42,157 nucleotides of DNA from Promicromonosporaceae bacterium (GTDB lineage Bacteria > Actinomycetota > Actinomycetes > Actinomycetales > Cellulomonadaceae), in the NCBI GenBank assembly GCA_009783295.1, contig WRHK01000033.1:1-42157 (forward strand). The letters run 5' to 3'. Position numbers and translations under genes: made by a program. The notes beneath the pieces are model-generated. The model was not told the origin of the DNA. It saw nothing but the letters and a program-made list of their open reading frames with translations, and searched no databases. This document shows positions 24,523 through 32,056 of the stretch, piece after piece (position 1 is the first letter of the stretch; every line of letters starts with the position of its first letter).

Positions 24523-26438
24523 CAGCCCCTCACGACCGTGAAGCGCGCGTCGGAGCACTCCGCACGAAGGCCTGCCTCCAGCCCGGGGTCAGTGGTGCGG
24601 ACGGTCACCGGCACGCCCCACGTGCGGATCGCCGAGCACACCTGTGCCTCCGACTCTGGGTCCATGACGTAGGAGAAGTGGCGGATCGGATCGTCCGACG
24701 ACTCCGACTCGAGCTGCAGCAGCCAGGCATTCAGGAACTTGTCGGTCGTGCGGCCGTGGTAGCGCGCGGCGATCGTGGGTACGCCGTCCTCCGCCACCGC
24801 GAACAGGTCGCGGGCGCGCGCCGCGCCGGCGGCGATGCCGGTGCCGCGCGCGACGCCGGCCAGGGGCAGCACCGCGCGGAACCCGGGCATCGGCACCTGG
24901 ATCATGAGCACCCCGGCGACGGCGGCCGCGCACAGCCCGGCGAGCACCGACTCCAGGCGCGCTGGCCGGATCACTGCCTCAACGCGCGCGAACCGGCGCG
25001 GCCCCAGGACGGAGTGGGCCGACGCGAGCAGCAGGACGAGCAGCAGGCAGCACACCGACCAGGCCATCTTGACCGGGTAGTAGCCCCAGGGGTTCGCGCC
25101 CGCGCCCGTGCGCTGGAGCACCAGGTAGCCGATCCCGGCTACCGACGCGACGACGACGGTCACCGCGCCGATCAGCCGGTGCGCACTGCGCTCCCGCAGC
25201 GCGTGCAGCAGCAGGACGAGCCCCGTGACGATGGTGACGATAGCGACGTGGTGCGAGCTCACCGGCTGGATCCCGCCGTCGACGGCGAGGGCCGCGCCCT
25301 CACGCTGCAGGTCGCCGAGTGTGACGAGGGCCCCGTAGGCGCCGACGGCCGCGATCGCACCCGCCCACCAGGCCCAGCGGAACGAGGGGTTGCGAACCAG
25401 GTCGCGGACGTTCCGCACGAGCACCACGGCCGCGAGCGCCAGCGGGATCACGGCGAGCGGCGCCCACGTGGCCAGCAGCGCGATGGTCGCGGCCGCGAGC
25501 ACGACCGCCGCGACGACGGGAGCCTCGCGCGACTCCAGCCACGCGAGCCAGGCGCCCAGAAGGAGCATCAGGGCCAGGCTCGAGTTGTAGAAGCCGAACT
25601 GGAATGCGAACCCGACGACGTACCAGCTCATGGCCGCCAGGCCCGTCACCACCGCGGCCGTCGCGCGCAGCGTGGGCGTGCTGCCCCGGGTGGTGCGGAG
25701 TGCGACCAGCGCCGCGAGCGCGCACGCCGCGTGGACCACGAGCAGCCACAGCTCGGCCGCCCGGCGCACGTCGTGCCCCAGCAGCTCGCGGGCGGCGAGC
25801 CCGCCCCGCCCGACGGCGGCGGCCATGGCGATGAGCCCGGCCGTGAGGGGGGACGAGTTGGGCCGCGCCGCGGCCACGCCGCCGTCGCCGAGCAGCTGGC
25901 GGGCAGTGACCATGTTCCACACCGCGTCGTTCTTCATCGCCCACGTCGGCCCCCAGCCGGTGGCGCCCAGCACGGGTCCGAGCGCCGCCATCAGCAGCAC
26001 CGGGACCACGATGACCAGCGCGCCGACCACGACGGCGCGTCGGTGCGGCACGCGCAGCACGCCCCGACGGGCAAGGAGGGCGATCGGTATGACGGCCGCG
26101 ACGGTCAGCGCGACTGCCCCGGTTGCGGCGAGCCCCATCCCGGTGAGTGGCGCGAGCCGTAGAAGCACGGCGTACCCGGCGAGCAGGAGCGCCGGGGCAC
26201 CGGCGGCGGCGAACGGCCAGGAGGTGCGCTGCCCGAGTGCGAGCGTGACGGCGGCGACAGTGGCGAGCACCAGGAGCCAGGGGGTCAGCCCTTCGGTCCA
26301 GGCGGCGAGCCCAGCGGCGGTGGCGACGCCCAGGCCCACGAGCCACGGCCTCCCGCCGACGGCGCGCCAGGCGGGGGGTGCGGGGGTGATCGACGGCTCA
26401 GGAAGGGTCGTCGGAAGCGGGGATGCGACGGTGCGCAT
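24522..26438 (-). CDS. Large unknown polytopic membrane protein, GT-C-like
   Basis: I do not recognise a named family. The 638-residue protein has an N-terminal Pro-rich cytosolic end, about 14 hydrophobic segments and a C-terminal soluble domain of about 100 residues (from VAEDGVPTIAARYHGRTTDK to SDARFTVVRG). The outer loop TGWGPTWAMKNDAVWNMVTA holds acidic and basic residues soon after a helix, and GANPWGYYPVKMAWSVC resembles the YY-K-W segment seen in some actinobacterial arabinan/galactan membrane transferases. Both points suggest a GT-C enzyme but do not prove it. ATG at 26438 has only a weak AAGG. It is coupled to the DUF2142 gene downstream and diverges from the GT4 gene at 26515 across 76 bases. 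Confidence 0.75.
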   Translation of the reverse strand: MRTVASPLPTTLPEPSITPAPPAWRAVGGRPWLVGLGVATAAGLAAWTEGLTPWLLVLATVAAVTLALGQRTSWPFAAAGAPALLLAGYAVLLRLAPLTGMGLAATGAVALTVAAVIPIALLARRGVLRVPHRRAVVVGALVIVVPVLLMAALGPVLGATGWGPTWAMKNDAVWNMVTARQLLGDGGVAAARPNSSPLTAGLIAMAAAVGRGGLAARELLGHDVRRAAELWLLVVHAACALAALVALRTTRGSTPTLRATAAVVTGLAAMSWYVVGFAFQFGFYNSSLALMLLLGAWLAWLESREAPVVAAVVLAAATIALLATWAPLAVIPLALAAVVLVRNVRDLVRNPSFRWAWWAGAIAAVGAYGALVTLGDLQREGAALAVDGGIQPVSSHHVAIVTIVTGLVLLLHALRERSAHRLIGAVTVVVASVAGIGYLVLQRTGAGANPWGYYPVKMAWSVCCLLLVLLLASAHSVLGPRRFARVEAVIRPARLESVLAGLCAAAVAGVLMIQVPMPGFRAVLPLAGVARGTGIAAGAARARDLFAVAEDGVPTIAARYHGRTTDKFLNAWLLQLESESSDDPIRHFSYVMDPESEAQVCSAIRTWGVPVTVRTTDPGLEAGLRAECSDARFTVVRG

Positions 26439-26502
26439 GGCGTGCCTTCGGTCAGAGGACGAGCGCGCCGGCGGCCGGCGCTGCCCAAAGGTTGTGGGCG
26501 CC

Positions 26503-26508
26503 TAGGCT
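26503..26508 (+). promoter_or_regulatory. -10 element TAGGCT of a likely leaderless transcript
   Basis: TAGGCT ends six bases before the GTG at 26515, which has no ribosome site. It lies in the palindrome GCCTAGGC (26500-26507) between two divergent genes; the opposite-strand reading TAGGCG is a poor -10. Confidence 0.5.
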
Positions 26509-26514
26509 CGTCCC

Positions 26515-27633
26515 GTGAGTGATGACCGCCTGGCAGTGGCGATGGTAGTGGAGCAGCTGTGGCAACCGGTACCCGGTGGTTCGGGCACCTACATCCGGGA
26601 GATCGCCGCAGCGCTGGCGGCCCGCGGCGACGTCGCGCTGCGGGCTGTGCGCGCCTCCGGGCCGGACGGCGACCGCCACGGGCTGCCCGTCGACGTGCCC
26701 CTCCAGGCATCCCACCTGCCCCGGGCCGCCCTCTACGAGGCATGGACGCGGCTGCGCGCCCCGCGGGTGCCGGGCCCCCGCCCACAGGTGCTCCACGCGA
26801 CGACGTGGGCCGTGCCGCCGCGCTCGGCACCGCTGGTGGTCACCGTGCACGACATCGCCTTCCGCCGGAACGCGGATCACTTCACGCCGCGCGGTGTCGC
26901 GTTCTTCGAGCGCGCCCTGGCGGTCACGCGGCGCGACGCCGACGCCGTCGTCGTGCCGTCGATCGCGACGCGGGACGACGCCGTGGCCGCCGGGATCGAC
27001 CCTGACCGCGTCCACGTGGCTCCTCACGGCGTCACCGCCCTGCCGGTGGATGACGCCGCCGCGGCTTCCTTTCGCTCCCGGCACGGGCTGACCCGCCCGT
27101 ACGTCATGTGGTGCGGGGCGATCGAGCCGCGCAAGAACCTGGGCGTGCTGCTCGACGCGTTCGCGCGGCTCGTGGGCGACACCGACCTCGACCTGGTCCT
27201 CGTGGGCCCAGACGGCTGGGGTGGCGCCGCCGACGAACTGCGCGCGCGCCGCGCCGCACTCCCCGCCGACCGGGTCCACGTGCTCGGCTCGGTGCCCTGG
27301 CCCGAGCTCCACGAGGCGTACGCCGCGGCCCGCGTGTTCTGCTTCCCTTCGCTGTGGGAGGGGTTCGGCATGCCCGTCCTCGAGGCGCAGGCGCACGGCG
27401 TCCCCGTCGTCACGTCGCTGGGCACGTCGATGGCGGAGGTGGCGGGCGACGGCGCGGTGCTGGTCGACCCGCTCGACGCCGACGACGTCGCCGCCGGGAT
27501 CCGGGCGGCCGCCGGCGAGCGGCACGACGATCTCGCCGCGGCGGCCCGCGCCAACATCGTGGGCTACACGTGGGAACGGTCGGCCGAGCAGCACATGGCC
27601 GCCTACCGCGCCGCGCTCGGGCGGGCCTCGTGA
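26515..27633 (+). CDS. GT4 glycosyltransferase
   Basis: A 372-residue GT-B enzyme: VVEQLWQPVPGGSGTYIREI near the N-terminus, LHATTWAVPP, VVTVHDIAFRRN, WCGAIEPRKNLGVLLDAF opening the second domain, and SLWEGFGMPVLEAQAHG with the EX7E motif. It is close in size and motifs to the GT4 at 12369, and both resemble mannosyl/rhamnosyltransferases of O-antigen and wall-polysaccharide clusters. It begins a plus-strand run of overlapping genes that reaches 28574, then resumes at 28638. Its GTG appears leaderless. The stop overlaps the next gene in GTGA. Cytosolic. The linkage made is unknown. Confidence 0.9.
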   Translation: MSDDRLAVAMVVEQLWQPVPGGSGTYIREIAAALAARGDVALRAVRASGPDGDRHGLPVDVPLQASHLPRAALYEAWTRLRAPRVPGPRPQVLHATTWAVPPRSAPLVVTVHDIAFRRNADHFTPRGVAFFERALAVTRRDADAVVVPSIATRDDAVAAGIDPDRVHVAPHGVTALPVDDAAAASFRSRHGLTRPYVMWCGAIEPRKNLGVLLDAFARLVGDTDLDLVLVGPDGWGGAADELRARRAALPADRVHVLGSVPWPELHEAYAAARVFCFPSLWEGFGMPVLEAQAHGVPVVTSLGTSMAEVAGDGAVLVDPLDADDVAAGIRAAAGERHDDLAAAARANIVGYTWERSAEQHMAAYRAALGRAS

Positions 27634-28574
27634 CGGGGCCACGGGTCCGGGCCGTCGTCGTCACGTGGAACGGGGCCCACCTGCTGCCCGAGTGCCTCGA
27701 CTCGCTGCTCGCCCAGGACTTCACCCCGGGTGAAATGGAGGTGCTCGTCGTCGACAACGCGAGCACCGACGGCACCGCCGCCCTGCTCGCCGAGAGCTAC
27801 TCCCAGGTGCGGGTGCTCGCGCTCCCTCGCAACGCCGGGTTCGCCGGTGGCGTCGCGGCCGGCACGGCTGACCTTGTCGCGCCCGGCGCCGACCTGTCGG
27901 CGCTCCCCGAGTACGTCGCGCTGCTCAACAACGACGCCCGGTTCGAGCCCGACGCCGTGCGCCTGCTCGTCGACGCGGCCGACGCGGCCGCGGCTGCCGG
28001 CGAGCGCGTCGGCGCCGTCACCGCGACCGTGCTGCTGGCCGAGCGGGACCGTGACGGGCGGGTGCTGGTGAACTCCACGGGCAACGTGCTGACAGCCGCC
28101 GGGGCCGCGGCCGACCGCGACTACCGGGTGCCGCTCGACGACGTCCAGCCTGCCCGCGACGTGTTCGGGTTCAACGGGGGCGCGTCCCTGCTGCGCACGA
28201 CGGCGCTTCGCGAGGCGGGCGGGTTCGACGCGCAGCTCTTCCTCTACTACGAGGACACGGACCTCTCGTGGGCCATGCGCGAGCACGGCTGGTCGGTCGT
28301 CCACGAGCACGCGGCTCGCGCCCACCACCGCCACATGGCCTCGACCGGCGGCGGGACCAGCCCCACGTTCCGCTACTACAACACCCGCAACTCGCTCATC
28401 GTCGTCACTCGCCACGCAGGGGCGGGGGCCGCGCTCAAGAGCCTCGCCCGGCAGACGGCCGGGGCCGTGCTCCGGACGGTTCGCCCTGCCGAGCCGGCCG
28501 CCGTCGTTCGCGCCCGATGGCGCGGCCTGGGCGCCTATCTGGGCTGGCTCGTCACGCGACGCGGGCGCGCCTGA
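27630..28574 (+). CDS. GT2 glycosyltransferase (rhamnosyltransferase-like)
   Basis: The 314-residue GT-A enzyme shows VRAVVVTWNGAHLLPECLDS at 6-25, VVDNASTDGT, the sugar-binding LLNNDARF, and GGFDAQLFLYYEDTDLSWAM with the catalytic-base region. This is the class that includes WbbL-like and other wall rhamnosyl/galactosyltransferases. The GTG start overlaps the previous stop by four bases; the frame stays open upstream through the GT4 gene but is antisense to no known domain and lacks homology there. It would act at the inner face of the membrane on the lipid-linked chain. Donor unknown; dTDP-rhamnose is a reasonable guess from the locus. Confidence 0.88.
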   Translation: MTGPRVRAVVVTWNGAHLLPECLDSLLAQDFTPGEMEVLVVDNASTDGTAALLAESYSQVRVLALPRNAGFAGGVAAGTADLVAPGADLSALPEYVALLNNDARFEPDAVRLLVDAADAAAAAGERVGAVTATVLLAERDRDGRVLVNSTGNVLTAAGAAADRDYRVPLDDVQPARDVFGFNGGASLLRTTALREAGGFDAQLFLYYEDTDLSWAMREHGWSVVHEHAARAHHRHMASTGGGTSPTFRYYNTRNSLIVVTRHAGAGAALKSLARQTAGAVLRTVRPAEPAAVVRARWRGLGAYLGWLVTRRGRA

Positions 28575-28624
28575 TCACGGTCCGGAGGCCGACCGACTCT
28601 GTCGATCGAGGGGTTGCCCGCCGC

Positions 28625-28630
28625 TAGGAT
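28625..28630 (+). promoter_or_regulatory. -10 element TAGGAT of a likely leaderless transcript
   Basis: TAGGAT ends seven bases before the GTG at 28638, and there is no ribosome site. This separates the operon 28638-33597 from the two genes before it. Confidence 0.5.
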
Positions 28631-28637
28631 CTGCCGC

Positions 28638-29378
28638 GTGACAACCCGCCCCGATCAGCGCGTGCTCATCGTGCTGCCCGCCTGGAACGAACAGGCTGCG
28701 ATCGCCTCTGTGCTCGACGAGGTGGCGACCGTTCTCCCGTGGGCGGACCTGCTCGTCGTCAACGACGGGTCGACCGACTCCACGGCCGCTGTCGCGCGCG
28801 CGACAGGACGGGCCTCGGTGCTCGACCTGCCGCTCAACCTCGGCGTCGGCGGGGCGATGCGGGCCGGGTACAAGTACGCCCATCGCAACGGCTACGACGT
28901 GGCCTGCCAGCTCGACTCCGACGGCCAGCACGACCCCGCCGAGGTGCCCCGCCTGCTCGCCGCGATGGCCGACCAGGGCGCGGACGTCGTCATCGGCGCC
29001 CGGTTCGCCGGGACCGGCACGTACTCCGTCCGCGGCCCGCGCAAGTGGGCCATGCGGCTGCTGTCAGTGGTCCTGTCGCGTGTGGTCGGCACCCGGCTCA
29101 CGGACACCACCTCGGGCTTCAAGGCCTCCAACCGCCGCGCCATCGCGCTCTTCGCGCGCGACTACCCGGCCGAGTACCTCGGCGACACGGTCGAGTCGCT
29201 CGTCATCTCCGCGCGCGCGGGCCTCAAGGTCACGCAGGTGGGCGTCGAGATGCGCGCCCGCGCCGCCGGCACGCCGTCCCATCATCCGGCCAAGGCCGCG
29301 ATCTTCCTGGGGCGGGCGATCCTCGCCCTCCTCGTCGCCCTCAGCCGCCCCTCCTCCGAGTCAGGAGATGCCCGTTGA
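28638..29378 (+). CDS. DPM1-like GT2 glycosyltransferase (polyprenyl-phosphate sugar synthase, GacI-like position)
   Basis: The 246-residue enzyme has RVLIVLPAWNEQAAIASVLD at 8-27, VVNDGSTDST, the DXD motif in QLDSDGQHDP, RFAGTGTY and the acceptor-site TDTTSGFKASNR, all typical of enzymes that transfer a sugar to polyprenyl phosphate. It has no strong membrane helix of its own apart from a short C-terminal hydrophobic stretch (FLGRAILALLVAL). The following DUF2304 membrane protein overlaps its stop and is its usual partner. In streptococcal GAC synthesis the equivalent GT2 (GacI) makes GlcNAc-phosphate-undecaprenol with a DUF2304 partner; the sugar here is unknown. The GTG start appears leaderless; eight upstream codons in frame were excluded. 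Confidence 0.91.
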   Translation: MTTRPDQRVLIVLPAWNEQAAIASVLDEVATVLPWADLLVVNDGSTDSTAAVARATGRASVLDLPLNLGVGGAMRAGYKYAHRNGYDVACQLDSDGQHDPAEVPRLLAAMADQGADVVIGARFAGTGTYSVRGPRKWAMRLLSVVLSRVVGTRLTDTTSGFKASNRRAIALFARDYPAEYLGDTVESLVISARAGLKVTQVGVEMRARAAGTPSHHPAKAAIFLGRAILALLVALSRPSSESGDAR

Positions 29379-29752
29379 GCGGGTACTGGTTCGCCCTCGT
29401 CACCGCAGTCCTGCTCGTCGTCTTCCTCGTGCTGCTGCTGCGCCAGCGTCGCCTGCGGGAAAAGTACGCGGCCACGTGGCTCGTGCTCGCCGTCGTCGTC
29501 GTCGTCATCGGGGCGTTCCCCGACCTGGTGACGTGGCTGGCCGACGTGGTCGGCGTCGAGACGCCGAGCAACCTGCTGTTCGCCGGCGCCCTCCTGATCC
29601 TGCTGGGCGTCTGCGTCCAGCTCAGCGTCGAGGTCACCACCCTGGAGGAGGAGACGCGCACGCTGGCCGAGGAGGTCGCGATGCTGCGGCTCGACGTCGA
29701 GCAGCTCGCCACCCGGCACTCCACCACGGACGCTCCCGGCAATGAGCTCTGA
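29375..29752 (+). CDS. DUF2304 small membrane protein (GacJ-like partner of the GT2)
   Basis: The 125-residue product has three hydrophobic segments (about 5-20, 31-48 and 63-82) and a C-terminal coiled coil (TTLEEETRTLAEEVAMLRLD). This layout and the placement right after a DPM-like GT2 define DUF2304. In streptococci the homologous small protein GacJ binds and stimulates its GT2. The TTG start is unusual but well supported: AGGAG lies seven bases upstream (29363-29367) and TTGA overlaps the GT2 stop. An ATG at 29368 is in another frame. The 3' end overlaps the flippase start by 11 bases. Confidence 0.88.
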   Translation: MSGYWFALVTAVLLVVFLVLLLRQRRLREKYAATWLVLAVVVVVIGAFPDLVTWLADVVGVETPSNLLFAGALLILLGVCVQLSVEVTTLEEETRTLAEEVAMLRLDVEQLATRHSTTDAPGNEL

Positions 29753-31025
29753 GGCCGCGCGCACCGACCAGGCCGGCCAGCGGACCAGCACCTTGTGGGT
29801 GGCGATCGGCCTGGGCCTGTTCGGGCTGTCCAACTTCGTCTTCATCGCCCTGGTCGGCCGCGACCTCGGACCCGCCGGGTCGGCGCCCGTCGGCGTCGCC
29901 TGGACGGTGCTCAACGCCCTCGGCATCGGCCTGTTCCAGCCGCTCGAGCAGGACGCCGGGCGGCGCCTCGCCGCCGGGCGGGCCCGCGGAGTGGGTGCCA
30001 ACCTCGCGCGCGCCGTGCGGCTCGGCCTGTGGGGGTCGGCCGCGATCGTCGTCGTCGGGCTCGCGCTCATGCCGTGGATCGCCGACGCTGTGTTCAGCGG
30101 CGCGCGGGAGATCGTCGTCGTGGTGGTGCTCGGCCTGGTGGGCCAGGCGATCGCCTACTACGCACGCGGCGTGCTCGCCGGTTCCGGGCTGTTCGTGCGG
30201 TACGGCGCGCAGCTGGCCGCCGACGGCGCGCTGCGCATCGTCCTGGCGGTCGTCCTGTTCGTGCTGCCGACCCAGTCACGGCTGCTGTACGGGCTGGTGC
30301 TCGTGGTCGCGCCTGTGGCCGCCACACTGCTCACCGCGGTGCCGCCCACGCTGCTGCGGTTGGCCCGCGCGCACCGTGAGCTCCCGGTCGGGCAGCACCT
30401 CGGGTCGCTCGTGGGGGCCTCGTCGTTCGCGCAGCTCCTGGCCAACCTGGGCCCCATCGCCCTCGCCGCGCTCGCGACGCCCGAGCAGCAGGGACTCTCG
30501 GGCAGCTTCGTGGCCGGCGTGACGATCGCGCGCATCCCGCTGTTCGTGTTCGCCGCGATCCAGGCCGTGTTCCTGCCCGCCTTGGCCGCGCAGCTCGCGC
30601 GGGGCGACCTCGCCGGCTACCGCCGGTCGGTCCGGAACGCGTTCGCCGCCACCGGCGCGCTCGCTCTCGCGGGCGTGCTGGGCCTGTGGCTGCTCGGCCC
30701 GTGGGCGCTGCGCCTTGTGTACGGCGACCAGTTCGACCTGTCCCGCGCCACCCTGACTGTCATCGCGGCGTCCGGGGGCGTGTTCATGCTCGCCCAGGTG
30801 TGCGCGCAGGCTCTGCTCGCACACGTGCGCGAGCGTCTCGTCGCCATCGGCTGGTTCGGCGGGCTCGTGGTCGCGCTCGTGACGCTGGCGCTGCCGGGCG
30901 CCCTCGACCTCCGGGTCGCCTGGGCCCTGACCATCGGCGCGGCGGTGTCGTTCGTCGTCCTCGCGGGCGCGCTCGTCCGTACGGACCGCGCCGCGCAGCC
31001 CGCTCCCGTCGAGGTGTCCCCGTGA
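29742..31025 (+). CDS. Wzx/MATE-type oligosaccharide flippase
   Basis: The 427-residue protein has about 12 hydrophobic segments in the polysaccharide-flippase layout: TLWVAIGLGLFGLSNFVFIA at the start, GRDLGPAG after helix 1 and WTVLNALGIGLFQPLEQDAG in helix 2, then paired helices, ending with a short polar tail. Wzx-type proteins turn lipid-linked sugars across the membrane. Charged residues within helices (E and D of PLEQDAG) are typical of their cation-coupled substrate path. ATG starts 11 bases before the DUF2304 stop, and the gene's own stop overlaps the next GTG. It probably flips the polyprenyl-phosphate sugar made by the two upstream products, as GacK is thought to do. Confidence 0.85.
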   Translation: MSSEAARTDQAGQRTSTLWVAIGLGLFGLSNFVFIALVGRDLGPAGSAPVGVAWTVLNALGIGLFQPLEQDAGRRLAAGRARGVGANLARAVRLGLWGSAAIVVVGLALMPWIADAVFSGAREIVVVVVLGLVGQAIAYYARGVLAGSGLFVRYGAQLAADGALRIVLAVVLFVLPTQSRLLYGLVLVVAPVAATLLTAVPPTLLRLARAHRELPVGQHLGSLVGASSFAQLLANLGPIALAALATPEQQGLSGSFVAGVTIARIPLFVFAAIQAVFLPALAAQLARGDLAGYRRSVRNAFAATGALALAGVLGLWLLGPWALRLVYGDQFDLSRATLTVIAASGGVFMLAQVCAQALLAHVRERLVAIGWFGGLVVALVTLALPGALDLRVAWALTIGAAVSFVVLAGALVRTDRAAQPAPVEVSP

Positions 31026-32056
31026 CCGACCTGTCGATCGTCATGCTCGCCTACGGCGAGGAGCCCTACCTCGCCGAGGCCGTCGCCTCCGTGCTCGGCT
31101 CGACCGGCGTCGACCTCGAGCTCGTGCTCGTCGACAACGGGACCACGTCGGACGCCGTGGCCGCTCTGCCCGCGGACCCGCGGCTCACGGTGCTGACCCC
31201 GGGTACCAACCTCGGCTTCACCGGCGGCGTGAACCTCGGCGCAGAGCACGCACGCGGCTCGTACCTGGGCACCGTCAACAGCGACGCGATCGTCGACCCG
31301 GGCACGCTCGCCCAGCTGGTCGACCACCTGGCGGCGCACCCGGGCGTCGGGATCGCGGGAGCTACGATCGTGCTCGCGGACGACCCCGACACCATCAACT
31401 CGGCCGGCAACCCCCTCCACGTGCTGGGGCTCAGCTGGGCCGGCGAGATGGGCCGCCCGGCGTCGGGAGTCCCGGCCGTGTCGGCGCCGACGTCGGTGAG
31501 CGGCGCCACCATGGTGCTGCGACGTGACCTGTGGACGGAGCTCGGCGGGTTCCCGCTGGAGTTCTTCGCCTACTTCGAGGACATGGAGCTCAGCTGGCGC
31601 GTGCGGCAGGCGGGCCTGACGGTCCACGTGCTCGGCACCGCCCGGGCCCGGCACCACTACGAGTTCTCACGCAGCCCGCTCAAGATGTACCTCATCGAGC
31701 GCAACCGCTGGCTGCTCCTGCTCACGTGCTTCGAGCGGCGCACACTGGCGGCCCTGGCGCTCCCGCTGCTCGCGTTCGAGCTCGCGATCGGCCTGGTCGC
31801 CGCCCTGCAGGGCTGGGGCAGGCAGAAGGCGGCCGGCTGGCACTGGATCCTCACCCACCGCCGGTGGCTGGGCGAGCGCCGCGCCCTCGTCCAGCGCACT
31901 CGCACGGTCCCCGACGCCGAGCTCGTCGGCCTGCTGACCGACACGTTCGACCCCGCCCAGACTCCGCTGCCGTCCGCGGCCGCGCCCCTTGAGCACCTCA
32001 TGCGCGCCTACTGGTGGCTCGCCTCCCGGATCCTGACCCGAAAGCTGCACCGATGA
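31022..32056 (+). CDS. GT2 glycosyltransferase (rhamnosyltransferase-like)
   Basis: The 344-residue GT-A enzyme shows SIVMLAYGEEPYLAEAVASV near the start, LVLVDNGTTSD, GTVNSDAIVD and GGFPLEFFAYFEDMELSWRV, followed by an amphipathic and hydrophobic C-terminal region (ERRTLAALALPLLAFELAIG) that likely touches the membrane. The GTG overlaps the flippase stop (GTGA) and its own stop overlaps the DUF2142 start (ATGA), so all five genes 28638-33597 are translationally chained. Probable job: adding a sugar to the lipid-linked repeat or side chain. Donor not known. Confidence 0.87.
   Translation: MTDLSIVMLAYGEEPYLAEAVASVLGSTGVDLELVLVDNGTTSDAVAALPADPRLTVLTPGTNLGFTGGVNLGAEHARGSYLGTVNSDAIVDPGTLAQLVDHLAAHPGVGIAGATIVLADDPDTINSAGNPLHVLGLSWAGEMGRPASGVPAVSAPTSVSGATMVLRRDLWTELGGFPLEFFAYFEDMELSWRVRQAGLTVHVLGTARARHHYEFSRSPLKMYLIERNRWLLLLTCFERRTLAALALPLLAFELAIGLVAALQGWGRQKAAGWHWILTHRRWLGERRALVQRTRTVPDAELVGLLTDTFDPAQTPLPSAAAPLEHLMRAYWWLASRILTRKLHR

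Noticed and set aside
26465-26481. Hairpin GCGCCGG-CGG-CCGGCGC in the divergent gap
   Set aside because: Seven-base GC palindromes are expected by chance in this composition, and the position supports no clear function.
27108-28574. Longer version of the GT2 gene starting inside the GT4 gene
   Set aside because: The N-terminal 174 codons are low-complexity off-frame sequence, and the GTGA overlap at 27630 gives a standard GT2 start.
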